The translations under genes and the position numbers were made by a program. From Candidatus Gottesmanbacteria bacterium (GTDB lineage: Bacteria > Patescibacteriota > Microgenomatia > JACOXO01), in the NCBI GenBank assembly GCA_016182365.1, contig JACOXO010000015.1:1-62977 (forward strand): 62,977 nt of DNA, written 5' to 3'. Under the pieces are notes generated by a model. That model saw only the letters and a list, made by a program, of their open reading frames with translations, searched no databases and had not been told where the DNA came from. Positions 49,092-58,064 of the stretch are shown piece after piece; position 1 is the first letter of the stretch; every line of letters starts with the position of its first letter.

Positions 49092-50507
49092 ATGATTCCT
49101 CCTTTTTCTTTAGTAATATTTGGTGCAACAGGTGATTTGACCCAGAAAAAACTAATCCCTTCGCTTTTCAAGCTCTTTTTAGATAAAAAGTTGCCTTCAG
49201 AGTTTGTAATTATTGGTTTTTCCAGAAGACCTATAGCTAAAGAAGAATTTTATATTCTTATTCAATCTGTTATTAAACGCAAGAAGAGTTATAACGAAGT
49301 AATATGGCGAGAGTTTACAAAACACGTTGTATATATTCAGGGAGAGTTTGAAAATAGAGAAGCGTACGGCAAGATTAAAGAATATCTTAATAAAGCAAAT
49401 ACAATGTTGTATTTGGCAACCCCTCCTAAATACTATGAAACAATTCTTGATAATATTGCCGCTTCGGGTCTAGCCCAGAAGACACAAAAAGGCTGGACTA
49501 GAATATTAATAGAAAAGCCTTTCGGAAAAGATTTGCAAACGGCAGTCATGCTTGATTCTAAATTAGATACTTTATTTAAAGAAGAACAGATTTACAGGAT
49601 AGATCATTACCTGGGTAAAGAAACTGTTCAAAACATTATAGCCTTTCGGTTCGCAAACGGTATTTTTGATCCTGTTTGGAATAATAATTATTTAGACCAT
49701 GTACAGATAACACTTTCAGAAAAAGAAGGTGTAGAAAATAGAGGCGCATTCTATGATGGCGTTGGTGCTTTAAGAGATGTTACCCAAAATCATCTGATGC
49801 AGCTGGTTGCCATGATTGCTATGGAAAGCCCGCGTTCTTTTTCTAGCCAGGGTGTTAGAGAGGCAAGAAGCAAGGCAATCAGCGTAGTAAGATGTATCTC
49901 TGAGGATGAGGTTAGCAATAATGTGGTAAGAGGGCAGTATGAAGGGTATAAAACTGAGAAAAATGTTTCTGCAAATAGCCAGACTGAGACATTTGTAGCT
50001 TTAAAATTATTCGTAGATACCGAAAGATTTAAAAGAGTTCCATTTTACATAAGAAGCGGAAAAGGAATGAAAGAAGATGTTGTTGAAATCTCGCTTGTTT
50101 TTAAACAGGTTTGTCATATACTTTTTAAAGAGGTAGGTTGTCCTGAGGAAGGAAACATTCTGACCATGAGAATTCAGCCTAATGAGGGCATAAGACTTAT
50201 ATTTATAGCTAAAGAACCGGGACATGAAATGAAACTATCTGCTATAAATATGGCCTTTACTTATGAATCAGAATTTAAGTCAAAAGAAGTGGTTGATGCC
50301 TACGAGAGGGTACTTGAGGATGCTTTTATGGGAGATCAAATGCTATTTAATAGATCCGATGAGCTAGTTTCATCCTGGAGGTTTATAACCGAAATATTAA
50401 AAGGTTGGGAAAAAGGACAAAGTAAATTATTAATTTATCCCAAAGGATCAGCTGGTCCAAAAGAAGCAGATGATCTTATCAAAAGAGACAGGAGGAAATG
50501 GGTATGA
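49092..50507 (+). CDS. zwf: Glucose-6-phosphate 1-dehydrogenase
   Basis: 471 residues from ATG 49092, the first codon that sits directly before the Rossmann start. NADP site VIFGATGDLTQKKLIPSL; substrate/catalytic motif RIDHYLGKETVQNI; further blocks FGKDLQTAVMLD and LRDVTQNHLMQLVAMI. Commits glucose-6-phosphate to the oxidative pentose-phosphate route. It overlaps gnd by 4 nt (ATGA). 6-phosphogluconolactonase is not in the window. The TTG at 49056 is a less likely start. Confidence 0.93.
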   Translation: MIPPFSLVIFGATGDLTQKKLIPSLFKLFLDKKLPSEFVIIGFSRRPIAKEEFYILIQSVIKRKKSYNEVIWREFTKHVVYIQGEFENREAYGKIKEYLNKANTMLYLATPPKYYETILDNIAASGLAQKTQKGWTRILIEKPFGKDLQTAVMLDSKLDTLFKEEQIYRIDHYLGKETVQNIIAFRFANGIFDPVWNNNYLDHVQITLSEKEGVENRGAFYDGVGALRDVTQNHLMQLVAMIAMESPRSFSSQGVREARSKAISVVRCISEDEVSNNVVRGQYEGYKTEKNVSANSQTETFVALKLFVDTERFKRVPFYIRSGKGMKEDVVEISLVFKQVCHILFKEVGCPEEGNILTMRIQPNEGIRLIFIAKEPGHEMKLSAINMAFTYESEFKSKEVVDAYERVLEDAFMGDQMLFNRSDELVSSWRFITEILKGWEKGQSKLLIYPKGSAGPKEADDLIKRDRRKWV

Positions 50508-51412
50508 AAATCGGTTTTATTGGTTTAGGAAGAATGGGGCAGCTGGTCGTTGAAAAGCTAGTTGAGGGTGGCATCGAAGTTGTTGTTTATAACAGGACTA
50601 AAGATATTACAAACAAGTTTAGTTCAAGAATTGCAAATCCCATCTTAGAGCCCGCTTATAATCTTAAGGAGTTTATACAAAAATTAGGATCTCCTAGAAT
50701 TATTTTTATAATGGTTAAAGCTGGTAGACCTGTTAGTCAAATGCTTGAAGGATTATTGTGGGAAGGTTTGGGAAAAGGTGATATTGTTGTTGATTTAGGT
50801 AATTCCTATTTTAGAGATTCGGCAAGAAGATCCAAAAACTTAAAGGACAAAGGCATATATTATCTTGATATTGGAACTTCCGGTGGCATTAAAGGTGCCC
50901 AAAACGGTTTCTCGTTTATGGTAGGTGGGGAAAAGGGTGCTTTTGAAATAATAAGCCCGCTTCTTGAGATTTTAGCAAAACCTAACGGATCTTTTGATTA
51001 TTTTGGTAAGTCCGGATCAGGGCACTTCGTCAAGATAGTTCATAATGGCATCGAATACGGAATGCTTGAGTCTATAGCCGAAGGCTTTTCTATGTTACAT
51101 TCAAGGGGCGAATATGATATTGAGCTTATAAAAGCAGCCAAAGTTTGGAGTAAAGGTAGTATTGTTAGGGGTTATCTTATGGATCTAATGAAAATTGCTT
51201 TAGAAAAGGACCCAAGTCTTAATTCTATTGAAGGTGTTGCAGGAGGTGGAGAAACAGGAGAATGGGCTTTAAAAACAGCACATGAGTTAGGGCTGGAAGT
51301 ACCTGTAATTGAAGATTCAGTAAATGAGAGAAAAAAAACAACTACAAAGCCAACGTTTACAGGTAAAGTTATTGCGGCGCTAAGGCTGGAATTCGGCGGC
51401 CACAAGGTTTGA
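50504..51412 (+). CDS. gnd: 6-phosphogluconate dehydrogenase, short form
   Basis: 302 residues from ATG 50504, which has AGGAGG at 8-nt spacing and overlaps the zwf stop (ATGA); the ATG at 50498 is too close to that Shine-Dalgarno. Motifs: IGFIGLGRMGQLVVEKL (dinucleotide), the catalytic GTSGGIKGAQNGFSFMVGG, VKIVHNGIEYGMLE and VAGGGETGEWALKTA. This is the roughly 300-residue GndA-type enzyme rather than the 470-residue form. Oxidises 6-phosphogluconate to ribulose-5-phosphate. Confidence 0.9.
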   Translation: MKIGFIGLGRMGQLVVEKLVEGGIEVVVYNRTKDITNKFSSRIANPILEPAYNLKEFIQKLGSPRIIFIMVKAGRPVSQMLEGLLWEGLGKGDIVVDLGNSYFRDSARRSKNLKDKGIYYLDIGTSGGIKGAQNGFSFMVGGEKGAFEIISPLLEILAKPNGSFDYFGKSGSGHFVKIVHNGIEYGMLESIAEGFSMLHSRGEYDIELIKAAKVWSKGSIVRGYLMDLMKIALEKDPSLNSIEGVAGGGETGEWALKTAHELGLEVPVIEDSVNERKKTTTKPTFTGKVIAALRLEFGGHKV

Positions 51413-51475
51413 CGCTTTACGCTTATCCCTTTTTTATGTTATTCTAATTCTAAGGAGGTGATTTTTTAACTGCCT

Positions 51476-51622
51476 ATGAACCCATTTTTTGTATTTATAA
51501 TTCTTCTAGGAGGAGCGGCTCTTCTTTTGTTAATGACACAAAAGGAAGAAAGATCTAGTCCATCAAGGAAGTCATCAAAATCTTCCAAGAAAAAGTCTTC
51601 CCGCAAAAAGAAGAGGAGCTAA
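51476..51622 (+). CDS. Small membrane protein with Ser/Lys-rich tail (48 aa)
   Basis: A 48-residue product: transmembrane helix (FFVFIILLGGAALLLLM) then SSPSRKSSKSSKKKSSRKKKRS. A perfect AAGGAGGTGAT lies 17 nt before the ATG, too far for normal use but the only anti-SD-like match nearby. Stop and the next gene's ATG overlap (TAATG). The tail resembles that of the protein at 21228-21362. Function unknown. Confidence 0.55.
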   Translation: MNPFFVFIILLGGAALLLLMTQKEERSSPSRKSSKSSKKKSSRKKKRS

Positions 51623-52500
51623 TGGAGAATCGGACCAAAGCTTTAATTGCTATACTGGTTATTTAGGTAATAGGAGGTGCAATTGCTCCGGTTACCAAAA
51701 TTGGTTTGAGAGAAATTCCTTCGATATCTTATGCTTTTATAAGATTTTTAATAGCATCTTTGATTGTTATTCCAATACTTCATTCTAAAAGTCACCTTAA
51801 AATAAAAACTCTTAAAGACATTATTCCCATATCACTATTTGCATCAGTTAATATTATTTTTTTTGTATTAGGTGTTAAATTAACAACAGCCAATGTAAGC
51901 CAGCTTTTATATACAGCAACTCCGCTTCTAACAGCAATTATTCTATTTATGGTATTTAAAGAGACATTATCTAAACAAAAAATTATAGGTCTTATAATTG
52001 GTCTTTTAGGAGTCGCTCTTATAATCATTCTGCCAATAATTCAAAATACCAATCCTTTTTCAGGAGATTTAACAGGAAATCTTCTTGTAGCAACTGCTGT
52101 TATTTCCTGGTCATTTTATATGGCGTTTTCTAAAAAACTGCTTGCTAACTATTCACCTTTTACCGTAACTAGTGTATTTATAATAATAACAACTATTGTC
52201 TTATTCCCGCTTTTTCTGTATCAGTTTAGCTTAGATTCATCATGGATATTGAAGCTAAGCGGGCAGGCAATAACCTCAGTTTTATATGTAGCTCTATTGG
52301 GAACAATTGGAGCATATTTTCTTAACCAGTACGCAATCAAGCATGGAGGAGCGGTATTTGCTTCAATGGCTTATTACTTAAATCCATTGGTTACTTTTCT
52401 TTTATCATTTATTCTTCTGGGGGAGAAATTAACAATAGCTGTTTTAACAGGAGGATTGTTTGCTTTGTTAGGGGTTTACATAGTTACCAAAAAAAGATAA
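51622..52500 (+). pseudogene. EamA/DMT-family transporter with in-frame TAG at codon 15
   Basis: The reading frame from ATG 51622 is intact over 293 codons except for TAG at 51664-51666, inside transmembrane helix 1 (ILVI-stop-VIGGAIAPVTKIGL). TGG (Trp) to TAG is a single change and Trp is common there. The remainder has ten-helix DMT/EamA features: an internal duplication, IRFLIASLIVIPIL, YTATPLLTAIILFMVFKETL and ASMAYYLNPLVTFLLSFILLGE. A TTG internal start at 51706 could give a helix-1-less product. Function before damage: metabolite export. Confidence 0.7.
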
Positions 52501-52520
52501 AAATAAATAAGGACTAATTT

Positions 52521-52979
52521 ATGAAGGTATATTTAGGTGCAGACCACGGTGGTTTTGAGCTTAAGGAAAAAATAAAAGAACAGCTTGTTAGTGAAGGTTA
52601 TGAAGTTTTAGATTTAGGAAACGATCATTTTGACTTCCAGGATGATTACCCTGATTTTGCTTTTAAAGTAGCTGAAGCTGTAAGCAAAGATCTAGAAAGC
52701 CGGGGAATACTTTTTTGCCGTTCAGCAGCAGGTATGATTATTGCTGCCAACAAAGTTAAAAATGTAAGAGCTACAGCGGTTTGGGATCTCAAATCAGCAA
52801 TTCATTCCAGAGATAATAATGATGCTAATATCATTGGTCTGTCAGGTGATTGGTTATCAGACGATGAGGCTAGAGAAATAGTTAAGATATGGCTTACTAC
52901 CAAGTTTAACCAGGAAAAAAGGCATGTAAGGAGAATTGAAAAGATCTCTAATTACGAGCGTCTAGCGTCTAGGAGCTAG
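52521..52979 (+). CDS. rpiB: Ribose-5-phosphate isomerase B
   Basis: 152 residues. RpiB motifs: YLGADHGGFELKEKIK, the YPDFAFKVAEAV region, the catalytic-loop Cys66 (LFCRSAAGMIIAANK) and DLKSAIHSRDNNDANII. Interconverts ribulose- and ribose-5-phosphate. The loop is CRSAAG rather than the usual CGTGIG. The last nine residues (NYERLASRS) are encoded by the heptad repeat that flanks the next gene, so the natural C-terminus may have been altered. Confidence 0.88.
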   Translation: MKVYLGADHGGFELKEKIKEQLVSEGYEVLDLGNDHFDFQDDYPDFAFKVAEAVSKDLESRGILFCRSAAGMIIAANKVKNVRATAVWDLKSAIHSRDNNDANIIGLSGDWLSDDEAREIVKIWLTTKFNQEKRHVRRIEKISNYERLASRS

Positions 52980-52987
52980 CGTCTAGT
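52958..52987 (+). repeat. Left heptad arm flanking the four-helix-bundle gene
   Basis: GCGTCTA, GCGTCTA, GGAGCTA, GCGTCTA then GT up to the ATG at 52988. It starts inside the rpiB coding sequence and includes its TAG stop. The matching inverted arm is at 53360-53394. Confidence 0.8.
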
Positions 52988-53362
52988 ATGACTTACATTA
53001 AATCATATAAAGAACTTATAGTTTGGCAAAAGTCCATAGAACTTGTAAAAGAAGTGTATATTCTAACTAATAAATTTCCTAAATCAGAGCTTTATGGTAT
53101 TGTTAATCAAATGAGAAGAGCGGCAATATCGATTCCATCAAATATTGCTGAAGGTTATGGTAGATCCTCAATAAGAGAGTATAAACAGTCTTTTTCAATT
53201 GCATACGGCTCAGCGTTAGAATTAGAAACTCAAATTATAATAAGTAAAAAGTTACAATTTATGGAAAACAAAGAATTTTCAAGAATAGAATCTCTATTAG
53301 AAGAAGTTTTAAAGATGCTAAATAAAATGCTAAGTAATATTAGAAATAAATTGTCTGATTAA
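52988..53362 (+). CDS. Four-helix-bundle protein (IVS/S23-type)
   Basis: 124 residues: YKELIVWQKSIELVKEVYILTNKFPKSELYGIVNQMRRAAISIPSNIAEGYGR (in outline WQKSIELVKEVY, FPKSELYGIVNQMRRAAISIPSNIAEG) is the TIGR02436 signature of the family first found in 23S rRNA intervening sequences. The protein folds as a pentameric four-helix bundle and its role is unknown. CPR genomes carry many copies in variable positions. Here it splits rpiB from rpe and is bracketed by inverted heptad arrays. Confidence 0.9.
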   Translation: MTYIKSYKELIVWQKSIELVKEVYILTNKFPKSELYGIVNQMRRAAISIPSNIAEGYGRSSIREYKQSFSIAYGSALELETQIIISKKLQFMENKEFSRIESLLEEVLKMLNKMLSNIRNKLSD

Positions 53363-53394
53363 ACTAAACGCTAGACGCTATTAACTAAACGCTA
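53360..53394 (-). repeat. Right heptad arm flanking the four-helix-bundle gene
   Basis: TAAACTA, AACGCTA, GACGCTA, TTAACTA, AACGCTA (53360-53394), that is TAGCGTT/TAGCGTC units on the minus strand. It is inverted with respect to 52958-52987 and ends 5 nt before the rpe ATG. Confidence 0.8.
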
Positions 53395-53398
53395 ACTT

Positions 53399-54025
53399 AT
53401 GATTGAAGTTATTCCAGGCATTAACGAACAGACTTTTTCAGGTATTGAAAATAAACTTCATTTGGTTGAAAACTTGGTTCCCTGGGTTCATCTTGATATT
53501 GTTGATGAGCTATTTAACTTCAGCACATTCCGTGACCCTGTTCCTTTTAAAAATCTTAAATCCAAAGTTAAATGGGAAGTACATATGATGATAAATAATC
53601 CTGAAGATACAGTTGGGGATTGGGTGGATGCAGGGTTTTTACGGTTTATTGGTCATGTTGAAGGTATGAAAGACATAGGTAACTTTATTAAGACTGTAAG
53701 AAGTTATAAAAAAGAAGTGGGGTTGGCAGTTGATATTGTTACGCCTGTTTCTGTTATAGAGCCATACCTAACTAAAATTGACAATGTTCTAGTTATGAGT
53801 ATTCATACAGGTAAAAGCGGCCAGTCATTTATGAGCGAAGCTTTGGATAAAATAAGACAGGTTAGGCGCTTGAGCGGACAGATGCCCATTGAGGTTGATG
53901 GAGGAGTAAATCTAGAAACAGGCAAAATGGCAGTTGAGGCTGGAGTAACAAGACTTGTTTCAACAAGCTACATATTTAAGGCTCCAAATATCCAAAACGC
54001 AATTAAAATCCTGCAAGATCACTAA
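53399..54025 (+). CDS. rpe: Ribulose-phosphate 3-epimerase
   Basis: 208 residues with a TIM-barrel: WVHLDIVDELF (metal-binding His and Asp), HMMINNPEDTVGDWVDAG, VLVMSIHTGKSGQSF and IEVDGGVNLETGKMAVEAG. Interconverts ribulose- and xylulose-5-phosphate. It probably formed an operon with zwf-gnd-rpiB before the intervening gene arrived. Its stop overlaps the converging Nudix gene's stop by 4 nt. Confidence 0.88.
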   Translation: MIEVIPGINEQTFSGIENKLHLVENLVPWVHLDIVDELFNFSTFRDPVPFKNLKSKVKWEVHMMINNPEDTVGDWVDAGFLRFIGHVEGMKDIGNFIKTVRSYKKEVGLAVDIVTPVSVIEPYLTKIDNVLVMSIHTGKSGQSFMSEALDKIRQVRRLSGQMPIEVDGGVNLETGKMAVEAGVTRLVSTSYIFKAPNIQNAIKILQDH

Positions 54026-56604
54026 CCTGCTTCAAACACAACAACCCCATCTTCTTGCGTTTTTGGTCTAGTTTTTGAATCTGCATATCTAAGCATTACT
54101 TCTTCATATGCTTTATTTATGTTAACTCCAGAAATGATCAAAATTGGTGGATAGTAACCATCTTTATGAGATTTTAACAGCCTATCCAGTCCGAAACGTT
54201 GATCATCAGGGGCTTTTTTCTTCACGTCCTCGACCGAAGGAAAAAACTGAAGTTCCTCTTCTTCTTCAGACGAGCCTTTTTTAATAGTATGAACAAATTT
54301 AAGCCAATCCCAATCAATTTTTTTAGCAGCACTTCCTGGGTACTGTTTCTTTTCAAGTGGTTCTATACCCAGAGATGCCAATATACCTTCACAATTACCT
54401 TGTTCTTGAACTTTACATACCTGATATTCATAACCGTCTTGTTGGAGTTTTAAGTATTCTTCAATGATACTCTTGATTACCTCTTTGGCTATAGCTTCGA
54501 TTATGACTTTTACATCTTTTTTATCGATCTTCGGAAATTTCGCTTGTAATTGTTTTTTAAGACTTTCATCGTCGACAACAATCATTCCACGGAAAAAATC
54601 AGTTATCTGTTCAAATAATTGATCTTTCTGTTCTTCCTCGCTTAAATTAATTGATTGCGGACCACGTTCAAGAATTTTTCTTATAAAAGAGTAAAAATTT
54701 TTATCTCCGCTATCGGCATAAAAAAAGACTGAAAAATCAGATATGTTGATTTTCTGGTCAGCATTCCCTACAGATACGCTAACTATATTTGTAATAGGTT
54801 TATTCAACTGATATTTAGTAAGTGCAAGATTTTCAGTAATATTAATTTCTCCATAAGAAACTCTAGTTACAAATCTCTCAAAAATTTGTCGTAGATGATA
54901 AGTAAATGTGCCCATTTTTTCGTTAAAAAGTAATCTAGCTTGAGCAATTGTTTGGATAAGATTCAATTTAGTCCACGCACCTGATTGAGTTTCCAGAGAA
55001 ACATTGTCATCTCGATACTGATTAAGACCAAATGCAACTAATAATAGTTCCTCAATAGAGGAAGTTCCAAGGTATGTTTTATCAGGGAAAAGTCTTTTAA
55101 GAATATCAGGATTAGATATTTTTTTCAGGTAAGGAGCTAAAAAATCAAGGAATTCATTTGCATTATTAGCAAATTCTCCAACACGTTTAGGATCAACATT
55201 GATGCCAGAAAAATCAGTAAAATACATCCGGAAAATACTTTCTGTTGCTGGATCACGCTCATTTGACACACCCATTTTGCTATTTCGGTGCTCAGTCATT
55301 TTTTCAAGTAATTGCTGATACCAGTTAGGATTGTGTTGGATATCTACATTGAAAACTGCACATACAGTGTCGAAGATTGCCGCTACCTCGGGAGAAATAT
55401 TTTTAATCAGGTGATATTCTTCATTTGTAATATCCAAACCTCGTTGAAGAAGTACCTGTGCAAGAATATACGGTTTTTGTGAGCCAGAACGTTCGATAAA
55501 AGGCAAACTATGTTCAAAGACTACTCTCTTTACAGCTCTCTCAAGTTCTTGGGTAAAACGAATTCGTTTTTTGATAGGATCGATAGAAATTTTTTTTAAT
55601 TTAAATTTTGCCTCAAGTTCTTGAAATTGTTCAGGTAGAGTGAAATCACTTGTTTGATATGAGCGTTCAAAACTCTTTATCAACCCTTCGTATTCGTTAA
55701 AAAAACTTTCAAGTTTCTTCGGATGACTAGTCTTAATTTCTTCCCACCTTTTTCTATAAGTATCTTTTTGCTGATGGTTTGTTATTTCAAGTAATGTTTC
55801 AACAATACGAGATCTAATATCTGCTTCAAACTGGGTTCCGCTTTGTAAAATTCTTTTTCTGACATGCTCTTCCTTTCCATCGGTACTGACCTGGGCTAGT
55901 GGGTGGAGTTGATTACGCTGGATAGGCGGTAGAAGACTATCTAAAAGTGAGCTTGTAACTCCTGTTACTGGATCCTTATATTCTCCCGTCTCAAAAAGAA
56001 TTTTTACTTGTTGAGGATTAAGTCTTTTTATTCCTTCTGCTTTATCTTTTTGATCAAATGATTTTGGTTCCAAAAATGGTGGAATTTCCGTATGTACGAT
56101 ATTTTCACTAATGTTCCATTCTATACGCTTGTCATCTTGTTGCTCTGTAAGCGTGTAAGATCTTCCGGTGAGTATTTTAACTTTTGAAAGCGGAATGCCA
56201 AAAAGATGCAGTTCCTCACTTAATTCACGAACAGCAGTTTGCTCGATTTCCTCTTGCTCACCAAGTCTATTTCCTCCTGGAAGCATAAGTTGGTTGGGAT
56301 TTCTTGCCTTTTTTCCTTTAAGCATCCAATTAATTTGAGTAAACCATATATCTGGTGGGGCCAATTTATATGGCTTAGTTTGCTTGGTCAAATCTAATTC
56401 ATTTTCGATATCTGTTAAATTTAGTATAAGATCTGGAGCTATCTGTTGCCATGAGAGAATCTGTAGAGGTACAATGCGTACAACATTTTTATGATCTTGC
56501 CTTGCTTCAGATTCTTTAAAAACACGATCAAGACCATGTCTGAGTGTCTGTCTTACCCTTTCTTTTATCGGTGGTGTTATTGGCGATGGTTTTTCTCCGC
56601 TCAT
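54022..56604 (-). CDS. Large hypothetical protein with N-terminal Nudix domain
   Basis: 860 residues. About residues 95-190 contain a Nudix-like box (LPGGNRLGEQ then AVRELSEELHLFG), which binds Mg and hydrolyses nucleoside-diphosphate-linked compounds. The remaining 650 residues have no recognised domain; they are helical with several Lys/Glu-rich stretches and end near GVVVFEAG. Such a large extension is not typical of Nudix hydrolases. It overlaps rpe by 4 nt at the stop. Start at ATG 56602-56604. Confidence 0.55.
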   Translation of the reverse strand: MSGEKPSPITPPIKERVRQTLRHGLDRVFKESEARQDHKNVVRIVPLQILSWQQIAPDLILNLTDIENELDLTKQTKPYKLAPPDIWFTQINWMLKGKKARNPNQLMLPGGNRLGEQEEIEQTAVRELSEELHLFGIPLSKVKILTGRSYTLTEQQDDKRIEWNISENIVHTEIPPFLEPKSFDQKDKAEGIKRLNPQQVKILFETGEYKDPVTGVTSSLLDSLLPPIQRNQLHPLAQVSTDGKEEHVRKRILQSGTQFEADIRSRIVETLLEITNHQQKDTYRKRWEEIKTSHPKKLESFFNEYEGLIKSFERSYQTSDFTLPEQFQELEAKFKLKKISIDPIKKRIRFTQELERAVKRVVFEHSLPFIERSGSQKPYILAQVLLQRGLDITNEEYHLIKNISPEVAAIFDTVCAVFNVDIQHNPNWYQQLLEKMTEHRNSKMGVSNERDPATESIFRMYFTDFSGINVDPKRVGEFANNANEFLDFLAPYLKKISNPDILKRLFPDKTYLGTSSIEELLLVAFGLNQYRDDNVSLETQSGAWTKLNLIQTIAQARLLFNEKMGTFTYHLRQIFERFVTRVSYGEINITENLALTKYQLNKPITNIVSVSVGNADQKINISDFSVFFYADSGDKNFYSFIRKILERGPQSINLSEEEQKDQLFEQITDFFRGMIVVDDESLKKQLQAKFPKIDKKDVKVIIEAIAKEVIKSIIEEYLKLQQDGYEYQVCKVQEQGNCEGILASLGIEPLEKKQYPGSAAKKIDWDWLKFVHTIKKGSSEEEEELQFFPSVEDVKKKAPDDQRFGLDRLLKSHKDGYYPPILIISGVNINKAYEEVMLRYADSKTRPKTQEDGVVVFEAG

Positions 56605-56709
56605 AATATAACAAAAACCCTCAATCCTACCCCGATTTAAGGGTGTGGAGAATGATCATAAAACTAAAATATTGCATATGAATGGCATATTATACCATAA
56701 TAGAGAGGT
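56605..56709. other. Spacer between two divergent genes
   Basis: AT-rich, with a GCATAT/ATATGC-type palindrome near 56675-56692. No repeat array or rpe-end remnant is seen here. Confidence 0.3.
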
Positions 56710-58029
56710 GTGATTTTAATTTTCATCTTCATTTTATTTTTCACCCCGTCAATTGACCCTGATTTAGGCTGGTATATAAGGGGAGCAGGGGAGAATCTAA
56801 CTTACTTTTTACCTGACTATAGGTTTGAAAACCCTTATAGTTTGTACTCATATCTTGCGGGAATTATCTGGAATACTCTAGGTCATTTAGGCTTTGCATT
56901 AGTTTATGCCTTACTTATGGTTTTTGCTTTTTACCTGGTTCAGAGAATCTACCCTAGAGCAAAAACTATTGCCCCTGCCTCACTACTTATTGCTCTTACC
57001 CCTTTATATTCCTATTTTATCTTAGGTTTAAGATCTCAAATCATTACATTTGTAGGTCTAGTAGTATGTTACTTTCTTGTATTAACCGATAGGTCTTTGA
57101 AAAAGTCAATTGTTATCACTTTTCTGTTATTTGCTATTTGGGCAAACATGCATGGAGGATTCCCAATAGGACTTGTAGTTATATTAGTTAGTATTTTGAT
57201 AAACAGAAAGAATATTTACTTATTGTTAGCAGGATTTGCTGGTTCTTTGATAAATCCTTACGGACTCTCACTATATTTGTGGACTTTAAAGCATTTTACT
57301 ATTCCACTTAATACCATGATTGCGGAGTGGACTCCGCCAAATATTTTTATACAGATTGTTATATTTTGTATATCTTTTTTAACTTTTGTTATATTAATTT
57401 CAACCAGACACAAAAGAAGACTTTTCTGGCTGATACTTCTTGTAATATTTACTTATCTTGCATTAAGAGCAAATAGAAATCTTGCCCTTTATAATTTGAC
57501 AGTTGTACTAATAATTATTGACTTAAGTTACAACAGATTGCAAAAAATTGGAAATCAACCAGGTTTTCCCAAACTGGCAAATCTACTAACTGCATTATTG
57601 ATTGTTATTGTTGGCTATTTTAGTTTATCCCGAAGCATTCCTCTTATTTTTGATGAAAAAGCATACTGCAATCAAATCCAAAAATATCCCTGTGAGGCTA
57701 TAAAATATCTTAAGGAAAATCCCCTAGGAATAAATAACGTATTTGCTCCTTATGAATGGGGCGGGTTTTTAGAGTGGAAATTACCGGAATATAAATATTT
57801 TAGCGACGGAAGGATGGTTGTTTGGCAGTCACCAGAAGGAGAAAGCCCATATCTTACAAATCTTAAAATCATGCAGGCAAAAGAAAAATATCAGGATATT
57901 TTGGACCGCTATAATACTCAAACTCTTCTTATTCCTTCGGGAAGTTCTCTGGATTTGGATATTCAAAATAGTAAAACTTTATGGAATGAAATCTACAGAG
58001 ATGAAGTATCTGTAATTTATCTTAAATGA
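56710..58029 (+). CDS. Polytopic membrane protein (GT-C/dolichyl-mannosyltransferase-like)
   Basis: 439 residues with about ten transmembrane helices in the first 310 (for example LFALLLVYALLMVFAFYLV-like and YFVLTDRSLKKSIVITF) and a soluble C-terminal domain (APYEWGGFLEWKLPEYKYFSDGRM). The N-terminal loop after helix 1 has PSIDPDLGWYIRGAG, reminiscent of the acidic D-x-D loop of GT-C glycosyltransferases. Start GTG 56710 has AGAGAGG upstream. Function inferred only. Confidence 0.6.
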   Translation: MILIFIFILFFTPSIDPDLGWYIRGAGENLTYFLPDYRFENPYSLYSYLAGIIWNTLGHLGFALVYALLMVFAFYLVQRIYPRAKTIAPASLLIALTPLYSYFILGLRSQIITFVGLVVCYFLVLTDRSLKKSIVITFLLFAIWANMHGGFPIGLVVILVSILINRKNIYLLLAGFAGSLINPYGLSLYLWTLKHFTIPLNTMIAEWTPPNIFIQIVIFCISFLTFVILISTRHKRRLFWLILLVIFTYLALRANRNLALYNLTVVLIIIDLSYNRLQKIGNQPGFPKLANLLTALLIVIVGYFSLSRSIPLIFDEKAYCNQIQKYPCEAIKYLKENPLGINNVFAPYEWGGFLEWKLPEYKYFSDGRMVVWQSPEGESPYLTNLKIMQAKEKYQDILDRYNTQTLLIPSGSSLDLDIQNSKTLWNEIYRDEVSVIYLK

Positions 58030-58035
58030 TATAAT
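58027..58035 (+). promoter_or_regulatory. Extended -10 promoter over a stop codon
   Basis: TGATATAAT: the TGA is the stop of the membrane-protein gene and also the TGN of the promoter for the 58065 gene. Confidence 0.5.
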
Positions 58036-58064
58036 AAACTATAGGTTTATTTAATAAGTATAAT

